Shown: one piece after another, positions 25,220 to 34,600 of the stretch
Layout: each line of letters opens with the position of its first letter
Numbering within the stretch: position 1 is the first letter of the stretch
Assembly (NCBI GenBank): GCA_963811055.1
Contig: CAWEPQ010000001.1
Span: 558,001-622,000 of the forward strand
Origin: JACVRW01 sp963811055
Lineage (GTDB): Bacteria > Actinomycetota > Thermoleophilia > Solirubrobacterales > Thermoleophilaceae
Direction: 5' to 3'
Length of the DNA: 64,000 nucleotides
The notes under the pieces: model-generated
Database searches by the model: none
Told to the model about the DNA's origin: nothing
What the model saw: the letters and a program-made list of their open reading frames with translations, nothing else
Made by a program: the position numbers and the translations under genes

Positions 25220-25576
25220 ATGAAGTTCATGCTGCTGATCCATCAGGTGGACGCGGCGACGCCACAGTCGCAGGAGGCGTGGGGCCGGCTCTCGGAGGAC
25301 GAGCAGAACCAGGTCTACGCCGACTACAAGGCGATCAACGAGACACCCGGGGTCAGCCCGGGCCTCCGGCTCGAAGGCGCCGAGAAGGCGACGACCGTGC
25401 GCGTCAAGGACGGCAAGGCGGTGACCACCGACGGGCCGTTCGCCGAGACCAAGGAAGCGCTGGCCGGCTACCTCATCTTCGAGACGGACGACGCCGCGGC
25501 CGCCGTCGAGCTGGCCGCGCGCATCCCGGCCGCCCGCATGGGGGGTGCGATCGAGGTGCGTCCGATCGTGGGCTAG
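25220..25576 (+). CDS. YCII-related (DGPF) domain protein
   Basis: A 118-residue YCII-fold protein. MKFMLLIHQVDAATPQSQEA opens the first strand, and VTTDGPFAETKEALAGYLIF carries the DGPF motif that names the family, followed by ELAARIPAARMGGAIEVRPI. Family members are small dimers often encoded near ECF sigma factors, but no sigma factor gene is here. AGGAGG lies five bases ahead of the ATG. Function unknown. Confidence 0.9.
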   Translation: MKFMLLIHQVDAATPQSQEAWGRLSEDEQNQVYADYKAINETPGVSPGLRLEGAEKATTVRVKDGKAVTTDGPFAETKEALAGYLIFETDDAAAAVELAARIPAARMGGAIEVRPIVG

Positions 25577-25595
25577 CCGCTGGTAGCTTGGCCCG

Positions 25596-26489
25596 ATGCC
25601 CAGCGCGGGGCCGTGGACGGCCATCGGAGTTCCGATCGACTCGGTGGGAAGGCGCGGCGGAACGGAGCACGCGCCGCGGGCGCTCCGGGAAGCGGGCGTG
25701 ATCGAGGGGCTCGGCGCTCGCGACGGCGGCGACCTCGACGTTCACATCAGGGACGAGCACCGCGACGCCGCGACCGGCGTGGTTGGGATCGCCGACGTGC
25801 TGGCCATGACGTCCGCCGTCCGCGCGGCGGTCCGCGATGTCGTGGCCGCGGGCGAGCGCCCGTTCATCCTCGGCGGCTGCTGCTCGCTGCTGCCCGGCGC
25901 CATGGGCGGCGTTCGCGACGTGAGCGGTCCGCTCGGCGTGGCGAACGTGGACGGCCACGTGGATGTATACGACGGCGTGAGCTCGCCGACCGGCGAAGCC
26001 GCCGACATGCCCGTGGGCGTGGCGCTGGGACGCGCGCCCGAGTCATGGGTGGCCGCGGCCGGCGGCCCCAGCACGACGGCCGACCGGGTGGTCGCCCTCG
26101 GAGCGCGTGACGAGGAGGAGCGCGCGGACATCGCGCCGCTGATGGCAGGTGAGCTCTCCGAGCTGCGCGTGGTCGCGCCACCGGAGATCCGCTCGGCCGG
26201 ACCCGGTGCCGCCGCCCGCTCGGGCGCCGAGTGGCTGGCCGACCGGGCCGGCAGCTTCTGGCTTCACCTCGACGTGGACGTGCTGGACGAGGCCGCCATG
26301 CCCGCCACCGACTACCTCATGCCGGCCGGACTCGAGTGGGACGAGCTCGCGGCGCTGCTGGCTCCGCTCGGGGCGTCGCCGGCGCTGGCCGGCGTGAGCC
26401 TCGCATGCCTCAACCCGGAGAAGGATCCCGGCGGCCGGCTGACCGAGCGCACCGCCGCACTTGTCGCGGGCGCCTTCGGTTCCCCCTAG
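25596..26489 (+). CDS. Arginase/agmatinase-family (ureohydrolase) protein with altered first metal motif
   Basis: A 297-residue ureohydrolase-fold protein. The central metal motif NVDGHVDVYD fits D-x-H-x-D and the C-terminal motif HLDVDVLDEAAMPATD fits D-x-D. The first motif, normally GGDHS, reads GGCCSLLPG, so the Asp/His pair is two cysteines. Actinobacterial relatives with Cys in place of His exist to my memory; the double change is more unusual. It may be an agmatinase- or guanidino-acid-hydrolase-like enzyme with one altered metal site, or not a hydrolase. It stands 19 bases after the YCII gene. Confidence 0.83.
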   Translation: MPSAGPWTAIGVPIDSVGRRGGTEHAPRALREAGVIEGLGARDGGDLDVHIRDEHRDAATGVVGIADVLAMTSAVRAAVRDVVAAGERPFILGGCCSLLPGAMGGVRDVSGPLGVANVDGHVDVYDGVSSPTGEAADMPVGVALGRAPESWVAAAGGPSTTADRVVALGARDEEERADIAPLMAGELSELRVVAPPEIRSAGPGAAARSGAEWLADRAGSFWLHLDVDVLDEAAMPATDYLMPAGLEWDELAALLAPLGASPALAGVSLACLNPEKDPGGRLTERTAALVAGAFGSP

Positions 26490-26545
26490 CGGGGGACCCC
26501 CCTGTCGGATAGCGTGCCAGCAGCTTTCGACTGAGGGGGAGTGCA

Positions 26546-28588
26546 GTGAAGAACGGGTCGGTCCTGCGTCGCGTTGTCCTGATGTGCACGGTGCTCGGCA
26601 CCCTGCTGGTGCCCGCGGTGGCGTCCGCGCATCTGGAACGGCCGTCCTATTGGCCCGACCCCAACCCCGACCGGTCGGTGTTCCCCGCCGCCGGAGGCAA
26701 GGTGCCGGAGCTGCGTTCGCTCTCCTCGGCGGCCAGCGGAAGGGGCGCCGGGAAGGTGCGCGTGGTCTGCCAGGGCCGTAACGGCTGGAAGTCGATCGAG
26801 GCGCTCCGCGAGTCGATCTACAAGGCGCGCAAGTACGGCTACCGGATCCGCCCGAGCCAGCCGAAGGTCTACCTCAGGCGGCGTGCCGCCAATGAGCTCC
26901 TCTGGGAGAACCTGGTTCTCGCGCGGAAGTGCAAGTACAGCGAGATCCAGCCCGCCATCGTCGCCTCGGGCAACAACGACCGCGTGGTGGTCCTGCCGGG
27001 CCGCTACACCGAGCCCACGTCGCGCGCCCAGCCGCTCAACGACCCGCGTTGCGCCGACATGACGCAGACGGACTCGGGCGGCGCCAAGACGCCGAGCTAC
27101 AAGTACCAGGTCAATTGCCCGAACGACCAGAACCTGATTCACGTCCAGGGCCGCGCTGTGCCGTCCACGCCCCCGCCGAGCCCGCCGCTGGCGAGCAGGC
27201 TGGGCATCCCGGACAACGGTCCCTGCGTGCGCTGCAACCTTCAGCTCGAGGGTTCCGGCGTGAAGGCCGAGGACGTGATCATCGACGGCGCTTCCGGCTA
27301 CACGTCGGACGCCCCGACCGCTCGCCCGACGACGCTCCTCAAGCACGTGATCGTGCGCGCCGACCGGGCCGACGGCTTCGTGGCGCACAACTTCACCGTG
27401 CGTGGCGCCCTCGAGCACGGCCTCTACGTCGAGGAGGCAGACGGCTATCGCATCGACCAGGTGAAGATGTTCTGGGCGGCCGACTACGGCAACCTGACCT
27501 TCACCTCGGACCACGGCCTCTACACGGACTGCGAGGGCTTCGGCTCGGGTGACGCGGCGCTGTATCCCGGCGCGGCTCCCGAGACCGGCGAGCAGGCCGA
27601 CCTGTCCTTCTATCCCGACGCGCCGCGCATCAACACCACGGTTCGGCGCTGCGACATGCACGGAAGCGTGCTCGCCTACTCGGGCTCGATGGGCAACAAC
27701 GTCCGGCTCACGAACAACCACATCTACGGCAACACCGCCGGGATCTCGACCGACACCATCTCCGCCGGCGGCCATCCCGGCTACCCGGCTGATGGCGTCC
27801 AGGTCGATCACAACTACATCTACTCGAACAACCTCGACCTGTTCGGGCCGAACCCGCCGATCGACCCGGTGGTGGGCATCCTCCCCTCCGGCGTGGGCAT
27901 CTTCTGGGCCGGCCACAACAACGGACGGGTGCACGACAACTGGATCTGGGACAACTGGCGCGCTGGGGCGTGGCTGCTTTCGATCCCGGACTTCCTCGTC
28001 ACCCCCGAGGGCAGCATCACACCGGGCGGCTCGTGCAAGAAGGATCCGCGCGTGAACCCGACGCTGTCCACGTCGTGCGGCAACCGCTACTACGACAACC
28101 AGCTCGGCCGCGTGCCGAGGGGCTTCAAGACGTTCCCCGAGCTCTACGGCTTCGGCAACAACGTCGGGCCGACCCGCGGCGTCTCGAGGAACGGCGTGGA
28201 CTTCTGGTGGGACGAGGGCGGTCTCGGAACCGTGTCCGGCAACTGCTGGTTCAACAACGTCGGCTCTGACGGGACGCTCGCCGGCGTGACCGGCTCCGGA
28301 GTCGGCGACGGCAACGATTCGCTACCGACCGACTGCACCAGCACACGCGGCGGCGACGGGGTGAAGCTCTCCTACCTGCTGTCCTGCTTCATGGCGCGCG
28401 AGGGAGACCTGCCGCCCGAGCAGTGCGACTGGTACACGCTGCCGCCGCAGCCGGGCTCGCCCGCTGCCTCGGCCAAGCAGAAGAGGTTCGAGGAGGGGGC
28501 GCGCGAGTTCCTCAAGACCGCGCGTGCCAAGCAGCTGCAGGACAAGGTCGGCGAGCTCACGGGCATCGCCGAGTCGGAGCCTGAGTAG
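26546..28588 (+). CDS. Secreted right-handed beta-helix (pectate-lyase-fold) protein
   Basis: A 680-residue exported protein with signal peptide (LRRVVLMCTVLGTLLVPAVA, cleavage near SAHLE). The centre shows repeated short strands with Asn ladders of a parallel beta-helix: DGFVAHNFTVRGALEHGLYV, NNVRLTNNHIYGNTAGI and VQVDHNYIYSNNLDLFGPNP. The C-terminal 100 residues are helical and charged. Catalytic residues of a polysaccharide lyase cannot be assigned. GAGGGGGAG precedes the GTG start. The lipoprotein gene follows by two bases, so the pair is one operon. Confidence 0.87.
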   Translation: MKNGSVLRRVVLMCTVLGTLLVPAVASAHLERPSYWPDPNPDRSVFPAAGGKVPELRSLSSAASGRGAGKVRVVCQGRNGWKSIEALRESIYKARKYGYRIRPSQPKVYLRRRAANELLWENLVLARKCKYSEIQPAIVASGNNDRVVVLPGRYTEPTSRAQPLNDPRCADMTQTDSGGAKTPSYKYQVNCPNDQNLIHVQGRAVPSTPPPSPPLASRLGIPDNGPCVRCNLQLEGSGVKAEDVIIDGASGYTSDAPTARPTTLLKHVIVRADRADGFVAHNFTVRGALEHGLYVEEADGYRIDQVKMFWAADYGNLTFTSDHGLYTDCEGFGSGDAALYPGAAPETGEQADLSFYPDAPRINTTVRRCDMHGSVLAYSGSMGNNVRLTNNHIYGNTAGISTDTISAGGHPGYPADGVQVDHNYIYSNNLDLFGPNPPIDPVVGILPSGVGIFWAGHNNGRVHDNWIWDNWRAGAWLLSIPDFLVTPEGSITPGGSCKKDPRVNPTLSTSCGNRYYDNQLGRVPRGFKTFPELYGFGNNVGPTRGVSRNGVDFWWDEGGLGTVSGNCWFNNVGSDGTLAGVTGSGVGDGNDSLPTDCTSTRGGDGVKLSYLLSCFMAREGDLPPEQCDWYTLPPQPGSPAASAKQKRFEEGAREFLKTARAKQLQDKVGELTGIAESEPE

Positions 28589-28590
28589 GC

Positions 28591-28968
28591 GTGAGGGACG
28601 CGCTCAAGCGAGGGGGGCCGGCGGCCCTCCTCGCAGCGCTGCTGCTGGTCTCATGCGGCGGTGACTCCTCTGACGAGCCGGCAGCCAAGAAGGCCAAGCC
28701 CGTCGGCGAGATGCTCGTGGGCTCGGTCGCGGCGATGGCCCAATGCAGGGACTGGAACGCCGGGAACCGCGACGAGCGGATCGCGACGATCGACGACATC
28801 CGCGAGCAGGTGAACCTCAAGGACGGCACCGTCGAGACGCCCGCCCTGACCGACAAGCAGGCCTACCGGGTGCTCGATGGCATCTGCAGCCGGCCCTACG
28901 CCGGCACGTTCCGGCTCTACAAGCTGTACGCGCGCGCCGACAGCTTCGCGCCCTTCGCCGAGGACTGA
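28591..28968 (+). CDS. Small lipoprotein paired with the beta-helix protein
   Basis: A 125-residue lipoprotein with signal ALLAALLLVSC and a soluble domain of about 85 residues holding two cysteines (AQCRDW, GICSRPY), probably a disulfide. No family recognised. The two-base gap to the beta-helix gene suggests a shared function at the cell surface. The 38-bp palindromic repeat lies five bases after the stop. Confidence 0.8.
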   Translation: MRDALKRGGPAALLAALLLVSCGGDSSDEPAAKKAKPVGEMLVGSVAAMAQCRDWNAGNRDERIATIDDIREQVNLKDGTVETPALTDKQAYRVLDGICSRPYAGTFRLYKLYARADSFAPFAED

Positions 28969-28973
28969 GAAAC

Positions 28974-29011
28974 CATCGGTGCGCAGCCGGCCGAGCCGGC
29001 TGCTTCCGCAA
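28974..29011 (+). repeat. 38-bp dispersed palindromic repeat, copy 2
   Basis: This is identical to 3987-4024 in inverse orientation. Read with its upstream gene the order is the same in both places: stop codon, three to five bases, then CATCGGTGCGCAGCC and the hairpin. Flanking bases outside the 38 bp do not match. Confidence 0.8.
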
Positions 29012-29017
29012 GAGCGG

Positions 29018-29057
29018 GTCCGGCGGTGTGGCTCGTCCATGAGCCTCACCGCCGGAC
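29018..29057. terminator. Long hairpin between convergent genes
   Basis: GTCCGGCGGTG (29018-29028) pairs perfectly with 29047-29057; inside, after one T/T mismatch, GGCTC (29030-29034) pairs with GAGCC (29041-29045) around loop GTCCAT. It lies between the convergent lipoprotein gene and the gene at 29069, fitting a bidirectional terminator, although no T-run is present. Confidence 0.55.
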
Positions 29058-29068
29058 TCCGGTCGCCC

Positions 29069-30397
29069 CTACCTCCCGCTCTCGACCGCCCCTGCCGCGC
29101 CGACATCCCCCTGCCTGCGCACAGCGCTTCCGTTGCCATTGCCGTTCCCGCGCACGCGGATCCGGCGCTGGCGTCCGCCATTCGTGGCCGGCCGCGGGCG
29201 GCTGCCCACCGCCGCGATCGTCCTCACGGCCTCCTCGCCGGCCGCCGTGGATGTGTCGATCTCCGGATCGAGCGTCAACAGCGACACGCCGCGGCCGGAG
29301 AGCCGGCCGAGCAGGTCGTCGATCTCGGCACGCGACCGCCCGAGGCGCGCCACGTCCGACACCACCAGGCCGGTGGCCCGGTCCGCGGCGAACTGCTCGA
29401 GCGCGTAGATGATGCCCGGGCGCTCGAGCGTCTCCTGCTCACCCGGATTCTCGTCGCGGACCACCCCGATCAGGCGGAAGCCGCGACGCTTGCAGAGCCG
29501 CTCGATCAACTCGATCTGAGCGAACAGCTCGGCATGGCGCTCCGGATACGTGGTCGGAACGGTCACGTAGCCCAGCACCGCCGCACCCGGGCGCAGCGCA
29601 CCCTGGAGCTCCCACGGCTCGGGGTGTGCCTGAAGCGCCGGCGGCAGCGGCGTCTGCACCTCGGCGTACCGGACCCAGAACGGCAGCTTCCGTGAGGGGT
29701 CGAGCACGTAGAAGCGGCTGCCCTTGGCCCGCTTCTCCTTGTCCCGCAGCTCCGGGATCTCCACCGCGTAGGCGGTGCCGCTGAAGCGGCCGATCCCAGG
29801 ATCCTCGCTCTCTCCCGCGAGCTCGAGTCCCCTGCCGAGCGGGACTATCGCCGGCGCCGGGTGGCGGCGGCGCATGACCGTCACGCCGTACCGCACGAGC
29901 AGCGCCGCTCCGAGCCCCAATCCAGCCGCCACCAGCGCGATCAGGATCCAGGGCCGTCCCTCCTCACCCGCGGGCGAGGCGACGACCGGTGTGGCCGCCG
30001 GGGTGTCCGTGGGCCGCTTCACGCGAGCGGCCGGTACCGGGGTATCGGTTCGGCTTCGAACCTCCGACAGGCGCGCCGCGAGCGCGGACCGCGTCCGCGG
30101 TCCAACCACGCCGTCTGCCTTCACGTGCCAGTGCCGCTGCGCGCGGCGCACCGCGCGCTCGGTCCTTGGACCGAACCTGCCGTCGATCGGACCAGGTCGC
30201 TCCCCGACCGCCCGCAGGCGGCGTTGCAGCACCTTTACGCGCTGCGAGCCATCCGGCTTGGCAAATCCGGCACCGCTGGCCAGCAGGCCGCGCGTGGGCT
30301 GCTCTGCCGCCAGTGCGGCCTGGGGAATGCCCAGCAGCAGCACCATCCCCAGCAGCAACCCGGCGCCGGTGGGCCAGGCTCTCGTTGTTCCAAACAT
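29069..30397 (-). CDS. Membrane protein fusing a peptidoglycan-binding domain to a serine-recombinase-like domain
   Basis: A 442-residue protein in this order: signal segment (1-31), PG_binding_1 domain (about 50-110; RVKVLQRRLRAVGERPGPID then FGPRTERAVRRAQ), Pro/Thr linker, one membrane helix (about 149-168), a linker and a resolvase N-terminal-like domain (about 272-397). That last part follows the resolvase pattern: VLGYVTV, CKRRGFRLIGVVRDENPG, LERPGIIYALEQFAADRATG, LVVSDVARLGRSRAEIDDLL and LLTLDPEIDTSTAAGEE. The catalytic box, normally YxRVS, reads YVTVP: the serine and the arginine are gone, though RLGRS is kept. No DNA-binding C-terminus follows. I infer a signalling or scaffold role linking the wall to the cytoplasm. 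AAGGAG lies upstream of the ATG. Confidence 0.85.
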   Translation of the reverse strand: MFGTTRAWPTGAGLLLGMVLLLGIPQAALAAEQPTRGLLASGAGFAKPDGSQRVKVLQRRLRAVGERPGPIDGRFGPRTERAVRRAQRHWHVKADGVVGPRTRSALAARLSEVRSRTDTPVPAARVKRPTDTPAATPVVASPAGEEGRPWILIALVAAGLGLGAALLVRYGVTVMRRRHPAPAIVPLGRGLELAGESEDPGIGRFSGTAYAVEIPELRDKEKRAKGSRFYVLDPSRKLPFWVRYAEVQTPLPPALQAHPEPWELQGALRPGAAVLGYVTVPTTYPERHAELFAQIELIERLCKRRGFRLIGVVRDENPGEQETLERPGIIYALEQFAADRATGLVVSDVARLGRSRAEIDDLLGRLSGRGVSLLTLDPEIDTSTAAGEEAVRTIAAVGSRPRPATNGGRQRRIRVRGNGNGNGSAVRRQGDVGAAGAVESGR

Positions 30398-30466
30398 CTT
30401 TCACTCCTTGTTCGAGCGGAAAACGAGCCGGACGCGTGGCGTCCGGCGTAGAGCCAGCTAGCGCTG

Positions 30467-31516
30467 CTAGCCGGGCCGCTCGAGGAGTGCGAGATGGGCC
30501 TGCGGCCTGAGACAGGCCGCGGCCTCTATGAGCCGGCTCGAGCGCAGGGCCGCGAGGCCCATCAGCGCGAGGAACGCGGCAAAGACTGTGCCGGCGAAGG
30601 AGCCGCTGCCCGAGGAGGCGCTGCCCATCGAGGGTCCGCCGGGACCCTGAGGCGACGGCGGTGGCTCCGGGTCGGGCGCGGGACCGCCACCTCCGTGGGG
30701 GGACTCGGGCGAACCACCGTCCGGGCTGGGAGCGCCGCTCACGCCGATGGCGGGAGGCACCTGCAGCGCGGCTCCGGCTCCGGCCACGTGGCTCATCCAG
30801 AGATCGCGGAGATCGGCGCCGGGGAGCGGCCTGACCTTGGAGATGTTCTCGACCGTGGGCGGAGCCAGGGGCGACGCCGATGCGGGCAGGTTGAGGACGA
30901 CGGGAGCAGGTGGAGTCGATCCGATGTCGGTGGGAGCGATCACCGCCGGGCCGAGTGGAGGACCGGATCCGGGGCCGTCGATGACCGGGTTGAGGACGGC
31001 GGGCACCGCCGGGTCCACGACCGGATCGACGGGCGGGACGACCGGAACCACGACCGGGTCGATGACCTCCGTGACCGGGTCCACGACCGGATCGACGGGC
31101 GGGATCACCGGATCGACGGGGGGGTCGATGACCTCCGTGACCGGATCCACCACCGGATCGACGGGCGGGATCACCGGGTCCACGACCGGGTCGACGACGT
31201 CCGTGACCGGATCCACCACCGGATCGACGGCCGGCGGAACGACGGGATCGAGCACCTCGGACACGGTCGGCGCGTCAGAGAGCGCCGGCACCTCGGTCAG
31301 GTCGGAGACGACCGGGACGACGTCAGGGATCGCGACGGGCAGCTGCGCGGAGGCCGCGGCGGGGAGGATGCAGGCGCCGACGAGCACCAGGACGAGAGTG
31401 ACCGCCCTGATTCCCCAGGTCCCTACGCCTCTGTGTCCGTCCCCTGCCAATCCTCTAGCTCCAGCTGCGCTTTCCGTGCGGTTGCCGATGACTCCAGAAG
31501 CATTACCCGTCTGCAC
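30467..31516 (-). CDS. Secreted Pro/Val/Asp-repeat protein with C-terminal membrane anchor
   Basis: A 349-residue protein with an internal signal segment (AVTLVLVLVGACILPAAASA, about 37-56), a long stretch of PVVDPVTEVIDPVVDP-type repeats (residues about 90-170), a Pro/Gly-rich region and a C-terminal membrane helix (FAGTVFAAFLALMGLAAL) with a short basic tail. This is the plan of a wall-spanning surface protein held in the membrane, but no LPxTG motif is present. The GTG at 31516 is chosen for its strong AGGAG; the frame is open far upstream over the protease gene. The recombinase-like gene follows after 69 bases. Confidence 0.75.
   Translation of the reverse strand: MQTGNASGVIGNRTESAAGARGLAGDGHRGVGTWGIRAVTLVLVLVGACILPAAASAQLPVAIPDVVPVVSDLTEVPALSDAPTVSEVLDPVVPPAVDPVVDPVTDVVDPVVDPVIPPVDPVVDPVTEVIDPPVDPVIPPVDPVVDPVTEVIDPVVVPVVPPVDPVVDPAVPAVLNPVIDGPGSGPPLGPAVIAPTDIGSTPPAPVVLNLPASASPLAPPTVENISKVRPLPGADLRDLWMSHVAGAGAALQVPPAIGVSGAPSPDGGSPESPHGGGGPAPDPEPPPSPQGPGGPSMGSASSGSGSFAGTVFAAFLALMGLAALRSSRLIEAAACLRPQAHLALLERPG
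31008..31245. repeat. Tandem repeats coding PVDPV-type segments
   Basis: Near-identical units built from GACCGGATCGACGGGCGG and GATGACCTCCGTGACCGG alternate here, encoding runs such as DPVVDPV and VTEVIDP. Such repeats can vary in number between strains by recombination. Confidence 0.6.
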
Positions 31517-31521
31517 CGATT

Positions 31522-31526
31522 CTCCT
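31522..31526 (-). promoter_or_regulatory. Shine-Dalgarno AGGAG fixing the start of the Pro-rich protein
   Basis: AGGAG on the minus strand lies five bases before the GTG at 31516. It is the only good ribosome site in this frame between the protease stop (31612) and the signal segment. Confidence 0.6.
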
Positions 31527-31611
31527 GCGCCAAATTGGGCAAACGCAACTGGCTTATGCCGCAAAGTCCGGCTTTTTACAGTCGCGGCCGGTCGGAACGA
31601 TGCACTCACGG

Positions 31612-34600
31612 TCAGAACCCCAGCGCGTGGATCGCGATCGACTGGTCGTCGCTGATGGGCGGGCCGAAGGGACTGGTGGGCCCGTCCGCGAAGGCATCGA
31701 TGTTGTAGCGCCGCGAGCCGGCCACGGATTCCCACGAGTAGCGCGCGACGTTGTGCTCGACGCTCGTCTGGATGCCGAGCCAGTACCAGCCCGGCCTGAG
31801 ATCGACCGTGTACGGCAGATAGAGGCCCACCCATCCGGGCGGACGGCCCGCGCTGACGGTGGACTCGAAGCTGCTGGTGAGCAGGGCGCCGGGCTGGCCC
31901 GCCTGGTCGGCGTAGATGAGCCCGCGCAGCTTCTGCGATCCGGTGCCGCCCCCGTTGCCGTCCGCGTGGACGGTCAAGGACCGAACCGTGGCCGGGAACC
32001 ACAAAAAGAACCGCGAGGCCCGCTTGACGTTGGCGCTCGTGGCGCTGAACGAGCCGCCCGGGTTCCCCCGCCCGAACAGGAAGCCGACGGAGGGCGCCGG
32101 CACTGCCGCCGACGCGAGCCGGCCCCAGTTGCCCGCATCGTCCTGGTAGAGGACCGCCACCCGGGTGGTCTTCGAGCCGATGTCGGCCACCGTGTGCGAC
32201 TCGGTCTGCCCGGATCCGGCGCTCGCGTCGAAGTCGCCCACCACGGTGCCCTCCGTGGGGTGGTTGATCGGGCCCGTGGACTTGACGATCCGGTAACGGC
32301 GGGCCTGACCGCACTGCCAGTCGTCGCCGGGTGCCGTGAACGTGAGCGTGGCCGAACGGCCGTTGCGGGTCACGCCGAGCTGGGTGGGCGTGCCCGGTGG
32401 CCGGCTGTCCACGCCGTACGCGCCGGTGGACCACTCGTCGTGACGGGAGGTCCACCACTCGTCGTTGCCGCCGCAGGCGGGCCTGTCGGTATCCCAGAGG
32501 AAGGAGTTGCCCTCGCGGGTGAGCGCTGCCACCTCCAGGTTCCCGTCGCCGTCCACGTCGCCCACGGCGGGAACGCCGAACAGCCACCCGCCCGTGAACT
32601 TGGGCCAGCCGGCGCCCTCGACGCCGGTGGAGTTGATGTTGCGCAGGTAGTAGAGCCCCGTGCCGACGATCACCTCCTTGCCCGCCGCGGCGGACACGTC
32701 GGCCACGGCCGGGCTGGACAGCAGCTGGTAATCCTCGACCGCCTGCGGGAAGGCCGGTAGGGACGCCCCTGTCTGCCCGTTCCACGCCTGCATCACGTGG
32801 TTGTAGGGAAGGTTCTGGCCGACCGCCACGCCGAGGTTCACCAGCTGGTTGAGGGTGAGCCCGCCCTTGACCACCTCGGGTCCCGCGAGCGTGGAGTCCA
32901 GGTCCGCGACGATCGGGTTCTCGAAGAGATTCAGCACGCGCACCTTGTCCACGTGCTCCCCGCCCGCGGGCGAGGCGTCGTAGGTCGTGACCGGCGAGCC
33001 GTCACCGTTGTGGGCCTCCACGTCGCCCGTGGCCACGTTTCCGATCACCTCGAGCAGCGGGTCGGCATCCACGTTGGCCAGCACGTGGTCCACCCCGGGC
33101 CCGACCAGCGGAAGCGCGTCCGGCACCGCGCCGTTCGGCTTGATCGGCCAGCCGGGCAGGACCGCCCCGTTCGCCCCGAGGGCGTAGGTGCGCCCGCTGC
33201 CTCCCAGCGCGTTCGCGAGGATGTTGGTGACTCCACCGCGGATCGTGCCGGCCAGATCGAGCGGGCCCGTCGGGGTGCCCGGCGCCGTGGGATCGGGGTC
33301 GAACTCGGCGGTGGGCACGACTATCTCCGGACGGGCGTCGCCGGCGATGTTGCCCAGCGCGGCCGTGTTGATGATCTCGGCCCCGTCGAGGGCGGGATCC
33401 CTGAGCTTGCTCGGGAAGCCCGGCAACGGATTGCCCTGGCCGTTCCAGGCGTACACGTGCTGGTCGAGGGACGGCACGACGATCTCGAGGGCCGGCCCGC
33501 CCACCAGGTCTCCGAGGGTGGGGGAGGCGATGAAGCCGCGCTTGATGTGGTTCTCGCGCGTGCGCAGAGCGGGGGTCGACTTCGACGGGTCGATCCGGAC
33601 CGGGAACCCGGGGACCACGCTGCCGTCGGCGTTCCACGCGTACACGTGCTCGCCCGCCGAGTCCACGATCTCGGGCTCGAGGTCGCCGTCCACGTCGCCG
33701 ATCGCCGGCGTGCGCAGGACCTCGCGCGGGGGCGTGACCTGGGCGTATGAGGGCGCGCCCGGGTGCACGTTCGCGTAGGTGAGCGTGCGGACCGGCTGGC
33801 CGCCGTTGAAGCTCCCGAGCGGTGTGCCGTCGGCCTTGAGCACGTTCAGCTCACCGCTCGAGTCGGCCTCCACAACGTCCAGCTCATTGTCGCCGTCCAG
33901 GTCGAACAGCCGCTGCGAGGCCTCGCCGCCCGTGCCGGTGTGCCGCGACCAGCCGGAGTGCTGCGTGGTGTCGCGGTAGGCGAACAGCACCTTGCGGTCC
34001 TCGCCGCGGTTGCCCGCCGTGTCGGTCACCACGACCCGGACCGTGAAGGCGGGCTCGTTGGGGTCCTTGTCGCCCGGGCCCTTGGCGGGTGCGGTGGGAT
34101 CGGTGGTGGCCCCGCCGCCCGTGCGCGCGTCGAGCGCGGAGCGCACGGTGTTCAGGTTGATCGTGCCGAGCGTCCCGTCGATCGGCGCCGAGGCGCTCTG
34201 CGTGCTCACGTCCTGGAAATCCGCCTCGGCCGGCTCGATGCCGGGCGCCCACTGGAGCTTCCACGTGTACCCGGCCGCCCGCTTGGCGGACAGCCGCCCG
34301 CTGATCTGAACCGATGTCTGGCGGGCCAGGTTGAGCGGAGCGAACCAGTCGGGCCCCGTGATGAGGGCCTGCGGCGGGATCTTGCCCTGGTCGATCCGCT
34401 CGAGCGCGAGGCCGAGGTCGGGACGCCCGTAGCCGAAGTGCTGGTCCCAGCCGACCTGTGCGGGATCGGCCACGCCCGTGCCGGTGGTGTTCTGCGCCAC
34501 CACGTCCTCGGCGGTGAGCGTGAGGAGCTGCTTGATCTCGTTCGGCTCGAGCGGCGCCGCGGGCGTCTTCTGGCGCCCGAAGGAAGCCACCAGTCCCGCC

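Noticed and set aside
29069..30397. Resolvase-like domain as evidence for a transposon or phage
   Set aside because: The catalytic serine and DNA-binding domain are absent, the protein has signal and membrane segments, and no inverted repeats flank the gene.
31517..32785. Upstream extension of the Pro-repeat protein frame
   Set aside because: This part lies in a shifted frame over the subtilisin-like protease gene and has no homology; a strong AGGAG marks the start at 31516.
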